11,546 nt of DNA from CAZUHK01 sp964620345 (lineage in GTDB: Bacteria > Planctomycetota > Phycisphaerae > Phycisphaerales > Zrk34), in assembly GCA_964620345.1 (NCBI GenBank), contig CAZUHK010000100.1:1-11546 (forward strand), read 5' to 3'. Numbering within the stretch: position 1 is the stretch's first letter; each line of letters begins with the position of its first letter. The notes under the pieces are model-generated. The model saw nothing but the letters and a program-made list of their open reading frames with translations. It was not told the origin of the DNA and made no database searches. The position numbers and the translations under genes are program-made. Positions 1-7,564 of the stretch are shown in pieces.

Positions 1-1
1 G

Positions 2-46
2 GCCCACTACCTGCTGGCCAAGGAACGCCTGGAAAAGCGCCGGTAG
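2..46 (+). CDS. C-terminal end of an unidentified upstream gene (partial)
   Basis: An open frame enters from the left edge and reads AHYLLAKERLEKRR before a TAG stop at 44-46. The short tail is helical and basic, and its codons end mostly in G or C like those of neighbouring genes, which fits the end of a real protein. Fourteen residues are too few to assign a family. The reading could be a chance open frame, so confidence is limited. Confidence 0.4.
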   Translation, partial: AHYLLAKERLEKRR

Positions 47-249
47 GCGACGCCTCGGGCCGATCGGGGTCGGTCTGTGCCGATTGCGCGAATGATCCGG
101 GGGGCCGTCGCACAACTGAAAGCTATTCGACCACGTAAAACTGGCCATCGCCCGGATTGGGCGCACACTTGCGGTGGCCGATGTTCATCACATCGCGGCA
201 ACGGGCCGCGGCCATCGGTCAGCGGACTGATCGAAAGGTGGTACGAGAG
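47..249. other. Intergenic region upstream of the pseudopilin gene
   Basis: About 200 bases separate the upstream stop codon from the pseudopilin start. An AT-rich patch around 117-142 contains TAAAAC (136-141), which could be a -10 element, but no convincing -35 box lies at the right distance. Weak complementary arms GCGACG (48-53) and CGTCGC (106-111) are too far apart and lack a T-run, so I do not call a terminator. An in-frame start at 157 would extend the pseudopilin into this region, but it would put an unrelated polar stretch before the prepilin leader. Confidence 0.35.
234..241 (+). promoter_or_regulatory. Shine-Dalgarno site fixing the pseudopilin start
   Basis: AAAGGTGG lies 8 bases before the ATG at 250. 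It supports that start over the in-frame codon at 157, and the start at 250 also yields a normal short prepilin leader of 10 residues. Confidence 0.6.
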
Positions 250-1125
250 ATGAATCAGGTCAGAATCAATCGAGCGGGCTTCACGCTGGTCGAGCTGCTG
301 GTGGTGGTCGCGATCATCGCGCTGCTGCTGAGCATCCTGCTGCCGGCGATGGGCCGGGCCAAGGAGCAGGCCAACCGGGCGGTGTGCGGCAACAACCTCA
401 ACGGGCTGTTCAAGTCGTTCAGCATCTATGCCCAGACCTACCAGGACAAGTTCCCGCAATACAGCCGGACCGATTCATCGGGCGCCGACCCGGGCGTGGC
501 CGGCGGTTTCGAGGCGCTGCTGCTGGATGTTCCGGACGTGACCGATGCGGCGATCAAGAACGCGATGGCGAGCAACATCACCGCGGCGCTGTACATCATG
601 ATCAACGAGGAATCGGCCACGGCCAAGAGCTACACCTGTCCCTCGGCCTCGGACGTGCGCGACCCGCAGGACAGCCCGGTGACGCAGTACGACTTCACCG
701 GGCCGGATCACCTGAGCTACTCGCCGGTGAACTTCTACCACATCGACCCCGATGGCCAGGGCCAGCGCGGCTACTGGCAGGCCAACGTGCCCGGCGACGT
801 GGTCATCCTCGGCGACGACAACGACAACACGAAGGACATCAACGCCGCCGACTTCGACAGCAAGATCGACCGGGAGCTGTGGAACGGCCGCAACCACAAC
901 CGCGCCGGGCAGAACGTGCTGTTCGGCGACGCGCACGTCGAGTTCGCGCAGGATCCCGAGCAAGGCCCGGCCGACGACAACATCTACGCGCTCGACGGCG
1001 ATGAGTCGTCTTCCAAAGACCCGGACGCGGACCTGCGGATCGACCCGAGCGAGCTGCTGGACACGAACTTTGACGGCGATGAACGGGTGGACGTGATGCT
1101 CGTGCCGATCGCGGAGCTGAACTGA
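250..1125 (+). CDS. Type II secretion/type IV pilin-like protein with prepilin N-terminus (planctomycete family)
   Basis: The 291-residue protein starts with a short basic leader (MNQVRINRAG) followed by FTLVELL and a hydrophobic helix at residues 11-33. This is the class III signal cut by prepilin peptidase after Gly10, with the conserved Glu at mature position 5 (Glu15). The long globular part ends in NHNRAGQNVLFGDAHVEF (215-232), a variant of the H-X9-DG motif found in large planctomycete pseudopilin-like families; here the usual DG reads DA. The tail is very acidic, and residues 271-281 (DTNFDGDERVD) resemble a calcium-binding EF-hand or dockerin loop. Such proteins are presumed to sit in the inner membrane and join a pseudopilus or surface fibre, but their individual roles are mostly unknown. 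It stands alone, ending 13 bases before the convergent exbD, with no secretion genes in view. Class assignment is firm; function is not. Confidence 0.85.
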   Translation: MNQVRINRAGFTLVELLVVVAIIALLLSILLPAMGRAKEQANRAVCGNNLNGLFKSFSIYAQTYQDKFPQYSRTDSSGADPGVAGGFEALLLDVPDVTDAAIKNAMASNITAALYIMINEESATAKSYTCPSASDVRDPQDSPVTQYDFTGPDHLSYSPVNFYHIDPDGQGQRGYWQANVPGDVVILGDDNDNTKDINAADFDSKIDRELWNGRNHNRAGQNVLFGDAHVEFAQDPEQGPADDNIYALDGDESSSKDPDADLRIDPSELLDTNFDGDERVDVMLVPIAELN

Positions 1126-1138
1126 GAGCCGGTGCCGA

Positions 1139-1552
1139 TCAGGACCGCTTGCTGAGCAGGACGGCGACGGCGCCGCCGAGGCGGGCCTGATCGATCACCC
1201 GCGAGGTGCGGCCGGTGGGCACATCGCGGTCGGCGCGGATGATGGCGGGGATGTCATCGCGGCCGGCGATCTCGCTTTTGACCTGCTGCTGGATCACGCC
1301 GATCTCGGTCCGCAGGCCGTTGAACCGCACGGTCCCGTTGGCCAGCAGCTCGATGATGACCTTGGGCTTGTCCTGGTCGTCCACGGCGGCCTGCCCCGGC
1401 GAGGGCTTGTCGACACCCATGCCGAACTCATCGACGAACGTCGTGGTCACGATGAAGAAGATCAGCAGGATGAACACGGCATCGATCAGCGGGGAGATGT
1501 CGATTGCGGTTTCGGCTTCGCTGTCGTCGTGCTTTTCGCGGATCTTGGACAT
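1139..1552 (-). CDS. exbD: ExbD/TolR-family biopolymer transport protein
   Basis: The 137-residue protein has the ExbD layout: a short charged cytoplasmic N-terminus, one transmembrane helix (about 18-39; core ISPLIDAVFILLIFFIV), and a periplasmic domain with the usual beta-rich pattern (KVIIELLANGTVRFNG, then AIIRADRDVPTG). Asp24 in the helix matches the proton-path aspartate of ExbD and TolR. The family works with ExbB/TolQ to couple the proton gradient to an energy-transducing partner such as TonB or TolA. AGGAG lies 8 bases before the ATG on this strand. No exbB, tolQ or tonB gene adjoins it: upstream lies the divergent metal-uptake operon and downstream the convergent pseudopilin gene. 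Its ExbB partner must be encoded elsewhere. The family call is firm; whether it serves TonB, Tol or another system cannot be told. Confidence 0.9.
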   Translation of the reverse strand: MSKIREKHDDSEAETAIDISPLIDAVFILLIFFIVTTTFVDEFGMGVDKPSPGQAAVDDQDKPKVIIELLANGTVRFNGLRTEIGVIQQQVKSEIAGRDDIPAIIRADRDVPTGRTSRVIDQARLGGAVAVLLSKRS

Positions 1553-1640
1553 GGGCTGAGCTCCTGGAGCGCCGGCCGAACCGGCGGCAGGTCAAGAAGA
1601 TATCGCCAAGATCGACCACGGGGCGGGTGCTTACAGAAAA

Positions 1641-1652
1641 CAAAAGGTTTTG
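1641..1652. repeat. Short palindrome upstream of the metal-uptake promoter (possible operator)
   Basis: CAAAA and TTTTG form 5-base inverted arms around GG, 18 bases before the -35 box of the divergently placed metal-uptake operon. It sits in an AT-rich patch of an otherwise GC-rich intergenic region. The position would suit an operator for a metal-responsive regulator, but the arms are short and match no Zur, Fur or MntR consensus that I recognise. It may be chance. Confidence 0.25.
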
Positions 1653-1669
1653 GCGATCCGAAAGATTAG

Positions 1670-1697
1670 TTGACGCGCTCCGAGAACTGGGTATAAT
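1670..1697 (+). promoter_or_regulatory. Sigma70-type promoter of the metal-uptake operon
   Basis: TTGACG (1670-1675) and a perfect TATAAT (1692-1697) are separated by 16 bases. Transcription would start near 1704, giving a leader of about 77 bases before the binding-protein gene. Its near-consensus match in GC-rich DNA and its place directly ahead of the operon make it the most convincing promoter in the window. Confidence 0.75.
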
Positions 1698-1780
1698 CAT
1701 CCCGATCGCGACCGCAACGGGCGGCCGCTGCCCCACGCCACACCGCCGGGCCGGGCCGGCGACGACAGGAGTGATCGACG

Positions 1781-2782
1781 ATGAGCTTGCGAAGACTCTG
1801 TACCCTAGCCGCGCTGCTGCTGGCCGCGGCGGCGCTGCACGCCTGCGGCGACGCGGGCGCCAAAGGCAACGCCCCCGGCGCCGCGCCCACGGCGTATCCC
1901 TATCGAATCACCTGCACCGTCGGCATGATCGCGGACATCGTGCGGAACGTCGCCGGCGAGCACGCCGACGTCGAGGGCCTGATCGGCCAGGGCGTCGACC
2001 CGCACCTGTACAAGCCGACGCGCTCGGACGTGGTCAAGCTCAACGAGTCGGACGTGGTGTTCTACAACGGCCTGATGCTCGAGGGGAAGATGGCCGACGT
2101 GCTGGTGCGCGTCGCGGGCAAGGGCAAGCCGGTGTTCGCCGTGACCGAGACGATCCTCGAACAGGGCGAGTACGTGATGACCGACGAGCAGGACTACTAC
2201 GACCCGCACGTGTGGATGGATGTGGGCGGCTGGATTCTTGCGGTGCAGGTCGTAGCCGACGCGCTGGCGGGCTACGACAAGGCCCACGCTCAGGACTACC
2301 GGGCCAACGCCGAGGCGTACATCGCGAAGCTGCGCGAGCTGGATGCGTACGCGAAGCGCTCGATCGCTTCGATCCCCCGGGGCCAGCGTGTGCTGGTCAC
2401 GGCCCACGATGCGTTCAGCTACATGGGCCGGGCGTACGACGTGGAGGTGCGCGGCATCCAGGGCATCAGCACCGAGGCCGAGGCGGGGGTGGGGGACATC
2501 GAAAACCTCGTGCGATACCTGGTCGATCGGCGGATTCCCGCGGTGTTCGTCGAGACATCGGTGGCCGACAAGAACGTGCGTGCCCTGATCGAAGGCGCCG
2601 CCGCGCAAGACCACGACGTGCGGATCGGCGGCGAGTTGTTCTCCGACGCCATGGGCCCGGCCGGTTCGTACGAAGGCACGTACATTGGCATGATCGATCA
2701 CAACGTCACCACCATCACCGGCGCGCTGGGCGGCGAGGCGCCCGCGTCGGGGCTGAACGGCAAGCTGTCCCATGAACACTGA
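1781..2782 (+). CDS. troA: Zn/Mn ABC transporter substrate-binding lipoprotein (TroA/ZnuA/MntC cluster A-I family)
   Basis: This 333-residue lipoprotein captures divalent metal outside the membrane and delivers it to the permeases encoded downstream. A hydrophobic signal peptide ends in a lipobox (LHAC, Cys22). The four expected metal ligands are visible: His75 in GVDPHLYKPT, His143 in DPHVWMD, His209 in TAHDAF, and Asp289 in ELFSDAMG. The three-His-one-Asp set and the HDAF context resemble TroA rather than the Glu-containing PsaA/MntC type. The ISTEAEAG segment (229-236) is also typical of the family. The long His-rich loop of many ZnuA proteins is absent. AGGAG (1767-1771) lies 9 bases before the ATG, behind a strong promoter. 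The stop codon overlaps the ATPase gene by 11 bases, so the genes are probably translationally coupled. Family and role are firm; the choice between zinc and manganese is open. Confidence 0.92.
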   Translation: MSLRRLCTLAALLLAAAALHACGDAGAKGNAPGAAPTAYPYRITCTVGMIADIVRNVAGEHADVEGLIGQGVDPHLYKPTRSDVVKLNESDVVFYNGLMLEGKMADVLVRVAGKGKPVFAVTETILEQGEYVMTDEQDYYDPHVWMDVGGWILAVQVVADALAGYDKAHAQDYRANAEAYIAKLRELDAYAKRSIASIPRGQRVLVTAHDAFSYMGRAYDVEVRGIQGISTEAEAGVGDIENLVRYLVDRRIPAVFVETSVADKNVRALIEGAAAQDHDVRIGGELFSDAMGPAGSYEGTYIGMIDHNVTTITGALGGEAPASGLNGKLSHEH

Positions 2783-3599
2783 CCTGATGGACGCCCCGAG
2801 AACCGACGCCCGCACAACCGTCCGCCCGCCCGGCCATCCGCCGGACGTGCCGCTGGCGATCGACGATCTGACCGTGGCCTACCACCGCAAGCCGGTGCTG
2901 TGGGACATCGATCTGGACATCCCGGCCGGCAAACTGGTGGGCATCGTCGGGCCCAACGGCGCGGGCAAGAGCACGCTGATCAAGGCGTGCCTGGACCTGG
3001 TGCCCAAGGCCTCGGGCCGCGTGCTGATCTACGGCCGGCCGTATGCGAAACAGCGGAGCAGGGTCGGCTACGTGCCGCAGCGCGAGAGCGTGGATTGGGA
3101 CTTCCCGGTCAGCGCCGTGGACGTGGTGGCGATGGGCGCGTACGGGCGGATCGGCTGGTTCAAGCCGGTGCGTAAGAAGCACAAGCGAGCGGCGGTGGAG
3201 GCGCTGGACCGCGTGGGCATCGCGCACCTGGCCGACCGTCAGATCAGCCAACTGTCCGGCGGTCAGCAGCAGCGTGTGTTTCTCGCGCGGGCCCTGGTGC
3301 AGGAGGCGCAGCTTTACCTGATGGACGAGCCGTTCGCGGCGGTGGACGCGGCGACGGAGCGGGCGATCGTGACGCTGCTTCAGGAGCTGCGCGACCGGGG
3401 CCGCACCTGCCTGGTGGTGCATCACGACCTGGCGACGGTGGGGCAGTATTTCGACTGGCTGGTGCTGCTGAACATGCGTGTGGTCAAGGCCGGGCCGACG
3501 CAGGAGGTGTTCACCAAAGAGAACCTGAAGGCGACTTACGGCGGCCGGCTGGCGCTGTTGGAAGAGGCCGGCACGGCGCTGGGTCAGGCGGGGCGGTGA
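2772..3599 (+). CDS. troB: Metal ABC transporter ATP-binding protein
   Basis: The 275-residue cytoplasmic ATPase powers the metal transporter. All nucleotide-binding motifs are present: Walker A GPNGAGKST (60-68), Q-loop VPQRESVDWDFPVS (101-114), signature LSGGQQQR (161-168), Walker B LYLMDEP (181-187) and switch His218 in VVHHD. The Q-loop sequence and the GRIGWF-like stretch that follows are typical of the Zn/Mn subfamily. The first 27 or so residues are a polar, proline-rich extension before the conserved core. The start at 2772 overlaps the end of the binding-protein gene; a second ATG at 2787 is an alternative, and neither has a good Shine-Dalgarno site, which fits coupled translation. 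The stop is 4 bases before the first permease gene. Confidence 0.93.
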   Translation: MNTDLMDAPRTDARTTVRPPGHPPDVPLAIDDLTVAYHRKPVLWDIDLDIPAGKLVGIVGPNGAGKSTLIKACLDLVPKASGRVLIYGRPYAKQRSRVGYVPQRESVDWDFPVSAVDVVAMGAYGRIGWFKPVRKKHKRAAVEALDRVGIAHLADRQISQLSGGQQQRVFLARALVQEAQLYLMDEPFAAVDAATERAIVTLLQELRDRGRTCLVVHHDLATVGQYFDWLVLLNMRVVKAGPTQEVFTKENLKATYGGRLALLEEAGTALGQAGR

Positions 3600-3603
3600 G
3601 CCG

Positions 3604-5007
3604 ATGGCCTCGCCGCGCCAATTCGACGCGATCAGCGACGCGGGCTTTTCCTTGCCTTCGCTGTGGGAGGTCTGGCAGGTCGCTTCGCTGCAGAATTACA
3701 ACACGCGCCTGGTGGTGCTCAGCACGATGCTGCTGGGCGTGGCCGCGGGGCTGATCGGCACGTTTCTGCTGATGCGCAAGCGATCGCTGATGGGCGATGC
3801 GCTGAGTCACGCGACGCTGCCGGGCATCGGGCTGATGTTCATTTTGATGGTGGCGCTGGGCACGTCGGGCAAGCACCTGGCGGGGCTGCTGGCGGGGGCG
3901 ACGATCACCGGCGTGGGCGGCGTGGGGCTGGTGATGCTGATCCGAAACACCAGCCGCATCAAGGACGACGCGGCGATGGGCATCGTCCTTTCGGTCTTCT
4001 TCGGCCTGGGCGCGGCGGTGCTGGGCATCATCCAGGATATGCCCGGCGCCAGCGCGGCCGGACTCAACGCCTTCATCTACGGCAAGACCGCCTCGATGGT
4101 CTGGCAGGACTTCTGGCTGATCGCGGCGGTGGCGGGCGTCGTCACCGTGGCCGCGGCGCTGCTGCTCAAGGAGTTCACGCTCTTGTGCTTCGATGAGGCG
4201 TTCGCCGATGCTCAGGGCTGGCCCGTGTACCTGCTGGACATCGCGATGCTCGCCCTGGTGGCGATGGTCACCGTGGTCGGGCTGCAGGCGGTGGGGCTGA
4301 TCCTCATCATCGCGTTTCTGATCACCCCCGCGGCCGCGGCGCGGTTCTGGACGCACGACCTGCGGCGCATGCTGCTGATCGCGGGGGTCATCGGCGGCGT
4401 CAGCGGCTGGCTGGGCGCGTCGATCAGCGCCTTGCTGTGGCGGCTGCCGGCCGGGGCGGTGATCGTGCTGGTCGCCGCGGGAATCTTCGTCTTCAGCATG
4501 ATCTTCGGTTCGGCCAACGGCGTGCTGCTGCGCTACCTCGCCCACCGCCGGCTGGGGCGCAAGGTCGGCCGACAGCATCTGCTGCGCGCGGTGTACGAGA
4601 TCATCGAATCGCACATGCAACCCGAGAACGACGAAGTGGAGAATCTGCCGGTGAGCTTCGAGGAACTGCTGGCCCATCGCTCGTGGTCGCGGGCGGCGCT
4701 GCATCGGCTGATCCGCACGGCGCGGCGTGAAGATCACGTGGAACGGTTCGACGGCCGCACGCTGCGGCTGAGCGAGCCGGGCTTCGGCGAGGCGGCGCGC
4801 ATCACGCGCAACCACCGGCTGTGGGAGATGTACCTGATCACCCACGCCGATGTCGCGCCCAGTCACGTCGATCGCGATGCGGACATGGTCGAGCACGTGC
4901 TGGGCGCGGACATGGTGCGCCAGCTCGAGCAGGAGCTGGCCCGCCGCCACCGGCCGCTGGCCGTGCCGCCCAGCCCGCACGCGATGCCCGCCGGAGGTGG
5001 CGCATGA
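3604..5007 (+). CDS. troC: Metal ABC transporter permease fused to a C-terminal DtxR/MntR-like domain
   Basis: The 467-residue protein has two parts. Residues about 30-310 form an ABC-3 type membrane domain with roughly eight hydrophobic segments, including the family motif RSLMGDALSHATLPG (60-74) and VGLQAVGLILIIAFLITPAA (225-244). Residues about 322-445 resemble a DtxR/MntR regulator: a winged-helix part (LLRAVYEIIE, then SFEELLAHRSWSRAALHRLI and a wing ending in LRLSEPG) and a metal-binding/dimerisation part (AARITRNHRLWEMYL, then DADMVEHVLGADMV). His404, Asp427, Glu430 and His431 fall where MntR has His77, Glu99, Glu102 and His103. Permeases with such tails occur in other bacterial phyla. 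The likely role is cytoplasmic metal sensing that gates transport or touches DNA, but that is inference. The tail is in frame with no stop or shift between the parts. The stop overlaps the next permease start (ATGA). Confidence 0.9.
   Translation: MASPRQFDAISDAGFSLPSLWEVWQVASLQNYNTRLVVLSTMLLGVAAGLIGTFLLMRKRSLMGDALSHATLPGIGLMFILMVALGTSGKHLAGLLAGATITGVGGVGLVMLIRNTSRIKDDAAMGIVLSVFFGLGAAVLGIIQDMPGASAAGLNAFIYGKTASMVWQDFWLIAAVAGVVTVAAALLLKEFTLLCFDEAFADAQGWPVYLLDIAMLALVAMVTVVGLQAVGLILIIAFLITPAAAARFWTHDLRRMLLIAGVIGGVSGWLGASISALLWRLPAGAVIVLVAAGIFVFSMIFGSANGVLLRYLAHRRLGRKVGRQHLLRAVYEIIESHMQPENDEVENLPVSFEELLAHRSWSRAALHRLIRTARREDHVERFDGRTLRLSEPGFGEAARITRNHRLWEMYLITHADVAPSHVDRDADMVEHVLGADMVRQLEQELARRHRPLAVPPSPHAMPAGGGA
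4993..5000 (+). promoter_or_regulatory. Strong Shine-Dalgarno site for the second permease
   Basis: GGAGGTGG, with its GGAGG core 6 bases before the ATG at 5004, lies inside the end of the preceding permease gene. It decides the start at 5004; the open frame reaches much further upstream but only in shadow sequence. Confidence 0.7.
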
Positions 5008-6029
5008 TCTGGCTGCCGCTGGATACGTGGATCGTGGTGACCGGCGCGCTGTGCGCCGTGGCGTGCGCGCTGCCGGGCTGTTTCCTGGTGCTTCGGCAGA
5101 TGAGCATGATGGGCGATGCGATCAGCCACGCCGTGCTGCCGGGCCTGGCCGGCGGGTTTCTCATGATGCTTCTGGCCAAGGACAGCGTGTGGATCGAGCA
5201 GGCCTGGCCCGCGATCGGCGCCTGGCTGGATCAGGCCGACCCGCGCCACCCGCTGGTCATGTTCGGCGGCGCGGTGGTGATCGGCATCCTCACCACCGTG
5301 TTCACGCAGTGGATCAGCACGTTCGGCCGGGTCGATCGCGGCGCGGCGATGGGCATCGTGTTCACCACGCTCTTCGCGTTGGGGCTGATTCTGATCGTGC
5401 GGGCCACCGCCGACCACCGCGTCGATCTCGACGCCGAGTGCGTGCTCTACGGCGCGATCGAATACACACCGCTCGACACCGCGTTCACGATGAACCTCGC
5501 CGGCCGGTCGCTCGCCGTGCCGCGCGCCGCGGCGGTGCTGGGCGTGGCGCTGCTGGTGAACCTGGCGATCATCGTGGCGATGTTCAAGGAGTTTCGCATC
5601 GCCGCGTTCGACCCGGAGCTGGCCACGACCCTGGGCATCCACGCCCAGTTCATGCACTACCTGCTGATGACCATGACCGCGGTGACGACCGTCGCCAGCT
5701 TCGAGGCGGTCGGCAGCATCATCGTGATCGCCATGCTCATCGTGCCCGCGGCCACGGCGTACCTGCTGACCGATCGGCTGGGCGTGATGGTCCTGCTCAG
5801 TTCGATCGTCGGCGTGCTGGCCGCGGCGCTGGGCCACCTCGGGGCGATCACGATCCCCACGTGGTTCGGCTACGAGGACACGAGCACCGCGGGCATGATG
5901 GCCGGCGCGGCCGGCGGGCTGTTTGTGCTGGCCTGGCTGCTGGCCCCGCGGCACGGCGTGCTGGCGCGGCGGCTCTATCAGGGCCGCGTCGGTGCCGCCG
6001 AAGAGCCCGGCCCCGTCGCCGTCGATTGA
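5004..6029 (+). CDS. troD: Metal ABC transporter permease (second subunit)
   Basis: The 341-residue inner-membrane protein is the second ABC-3 family permease and probably forms a heterodimer with the preceding one. It shows the family motif QMSMMGDAISHAVLPG (32-47), RVDRGAAMGIVFTTLFALG (109-127) and, near the end, SFEAVGSIIVIAMLIVPAA (232-250), with about eight membrane segments. It has a hydrophilic loop at about 59-84 that the partner lacks. Unlike the partner it ends shortly after the last helix, with no regulator-like tail. It starts on the ATGA overlap with the previous gene. Its last 52 bases overlap the end of convergent trpE on the other strand. No terminator is visible after it. Confidence 0.92.
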   Translation: MIWLPLDTWIVVTGALCAVACALPGCFLVLRQMSMMGDAISHAVLPGLAGGFLMMLLAKDSVWIEQAWPAIGAWLDQADPRHPLVMFGGAVVIGILTTVFTQWISTFGRVDRGAAMGIVFTTLFALGLILIVRATADHRVDLDAECVLYGAIEYTPLDTAFTMNLAGRSLAVPRAAAVLGVALLVNLAIIVAMFKEFRIAAFDPELATTLGIHAQFMHYLLMTMTAVTTVASFEAVGSIIVIAMLIVPAATAYLLTDRLGVMVLLSSIVGVLAAALGHLGAITIPTWFGYEDTSTAGMMAGAAGGLFVLAWLLAPRHGVLARRLYQGRVGAAEEPGPVAVD

Positions 6030-7564
6030 CCGACCCCCCCGAACGCCTGCTCGGCCATGTCGATCGCTTTGGCCAGCGCCGCGGCCTTGTTCACCGTCTC
6101 CTCGAACTCCGCCGCCGGCACGCTGTCGGCCACGATGCCCGCGCCGGCCTGAAGGTGGACCCGCCACCGTCCCGGGGCGTCGGCCGGCATCACCACCATC
6201 GTCCGCAGCGCGATCGCCGTGTCCATGTTCCCCGCGAAATCGACGTAGCCCACCGCCCCGGCATAGGGCCCGCGACGGGTCGGCTCCAGCTCGTCGATGA
6301 TCTCCATCGCCCGCACCTTCGGCGCGCCCGACACCGTGCCCACCGGCAGCGCCGCGCGAAGCGCCGCCCAGCAGTCCAGCCCCGCGCGCAGCAGGCCCGT
6401 CACGGTCGAGCTGATGTGCATCACGTGGCTGTAGCGTTCGATCGCCATCACCGCCGGCAGGGCGATCGAGCCGGCCTCGCACACCTTGCCCACGTCGTTG
6501 CGGCCAAGATCGACCAGCATGATGTGCTCGGACCGTTCCTTGGGGTCGGCCAGCAGCTCGGCCTCCAGCGAGCGGTCCTCGGCGTCGGTGCGGCCTCGCT
6601 TGCGCGTGCCCGCCAGCGGCCGGTTGGTCACCACGCCCCGGTGCACCTTGCACAGAATCTCCGGGCTCGAGCCGACCAGCATGCATCCCGCCGCCTGCAG
6701 GTAGAACATGTACGGCGAGGGGTTCACCACACGCAGCGCGCGATAGACATCGAACGGATCGGCCGCGGTCTCGCGTTCGAACCGCTGGCTGAGCACCACC
6801 TGAAAGATGTCGCCGGCGCCGATGTACTTACGCGCCCGTTCGACGATCTGCTCGAAACGGTCACGCGGCATGTTGGACTGCGCGATCGGCGCCGGCGGGG
6901 TATCCAGCTCGGCCTCGCCGGCGGGCAGGGCGATCGGCTCGGCCTCCATCCGCTGCACCAGCGCGTCCAGCTCGCGGCAGCCGGCCTCGTACGCCGCGCC
7001 CACCGAGGCGTGCTCGTCCAGCAGCACGTGATTGATCGCCAGCACCGTCTTGTGAAGCTGATCGAACGCCACCACCTGCCGGTACAGCGCGAAGTGCATG
7101 TCCGGCAGGCCTCGGTCGTCGGGCGGCGGGGCGGTGAGCTTCTCGGCCTCGACGTAGCGGACGGTGTCGTACCCCGCGTAGCCGACCCATCCGCCGGTGA
7201 AGTCCGGCAGTTCGTCGACGGGTGCCAGCTTCCACGCCGTGGTCACGCGCTGCACTTCGCCCAGCGGGTCGTCGGATTCGTAGTGCTCGACCTCGCCCTC
7301 GACGTGCCGCTCGACGCGCCGGCCGTAGGCGATCACCTGCGCCATCGGCTGGGCGCCGAGGTAGCTGTACCGCGCCGCGTGCTCGCCGCCGACCACCGAC
7401 TCCAGCAGGAAGCTGGGGGCAAACCGGTCGTCGGGTTTGACCAGCCGGCGGTACGCCAGCACCGGCGTGAGCTGGTCGCTCATCAGTTGCCGATAGATCG
7501 GGATCAGATTGCCCTGCTCGGCGAGCTGCTGGAATCGCGCGAAGTCGGGCCGGTGCGTCCTCAT
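5978..7564 (-). CDS. trpE: Anthranilate synthase component I
   Basis: The 528-residue enzyme converts chorismate to anthranilate with ammonia from a glutaminase partner (TrpG), the first step of tryptophan synthesis. The N-terminal LLES (53-56) with YSYLG marks the tryptophan feedback-binding region. The C-terminal chorismate-binding domain is complete: GDIFQVVLSQRF (251-262), NPSPYMFYL (281-289), GSSPEIL (298-304), RPLAGTRKRG (315-324), EHIMLVDLGRNDVG (346-359) and GTVSGAPKVRAMEIIDELEP (409-428). Ala318 in RPLAGT is the TrpE state; PabB proteins usually have Lys there, which argues against p-aminobenzoate synthase. The ATG at 7564 is chosen over a TTG at 7573; neither has a clear Shine-Dalgarno site. 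No trpG is adjacent, so the pathway is dispersed. The 3' end overlaps the permease gene by 52 bp tail-to-tail. Confidence 0.95.
   Translation of the reverse strand: MRTHRPDFARFQQLAEQGNLIPIYRQLMSDQLTPVLAYRRLVKPDDRFAPSFLLESVVGGEHAARYSYLGAQPMAQVIAYGRRVERHVEGEVEHYESDDPLGEVQRVTTAWKLAPVDELPDFTGGWVGYAGYDTVRYVEAEKLTAPPPDDRGLPDMHFALYRQVVAFDQLHKTVLAINHVLLDEHASVGAAYEAGCRELDALVQRMEAEPIALPAGEAELDTPPAPIAQSNMPRDRFEQIVERARKYIGAGDIFQVVLSQRFERETAADPFDVYRALRVVNPSPYMFYLQAAGCMLVGSSPEILCKVHRGVVTNRPLAGTRKRGRTDAEDRSLEAELLADPKERSEHIMLVDLGRNDVGKVCEAGSIALPAVMAIERYSHVMHISSTVTGLLRAGLDCWAALRAALPVGTVSGAPKVRAMEIIDELEPTRRGPYAGAVGYVDFAGNMDTAIALRTMVVMPADAPGRWRVHLQAGAGIVADSVPAAEFEETVNKAAALAKAIDMAEQAFGGVGQSTATGPGSSAAPTRP

Noticed and set aside
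157..249. Upstream in-frame start for the pseudopilin
   Set aside because: It would place 31 polar residues before the short prepilin leader, and the good Shine-Dalgarno site serves the ATG at 250.
1428..1736. A 102-codon minus-strand frame upstream of exbD
   Set aside because: Its second half is exbD read in the wrong frame, and its first half covers the metal-uptake promoter.
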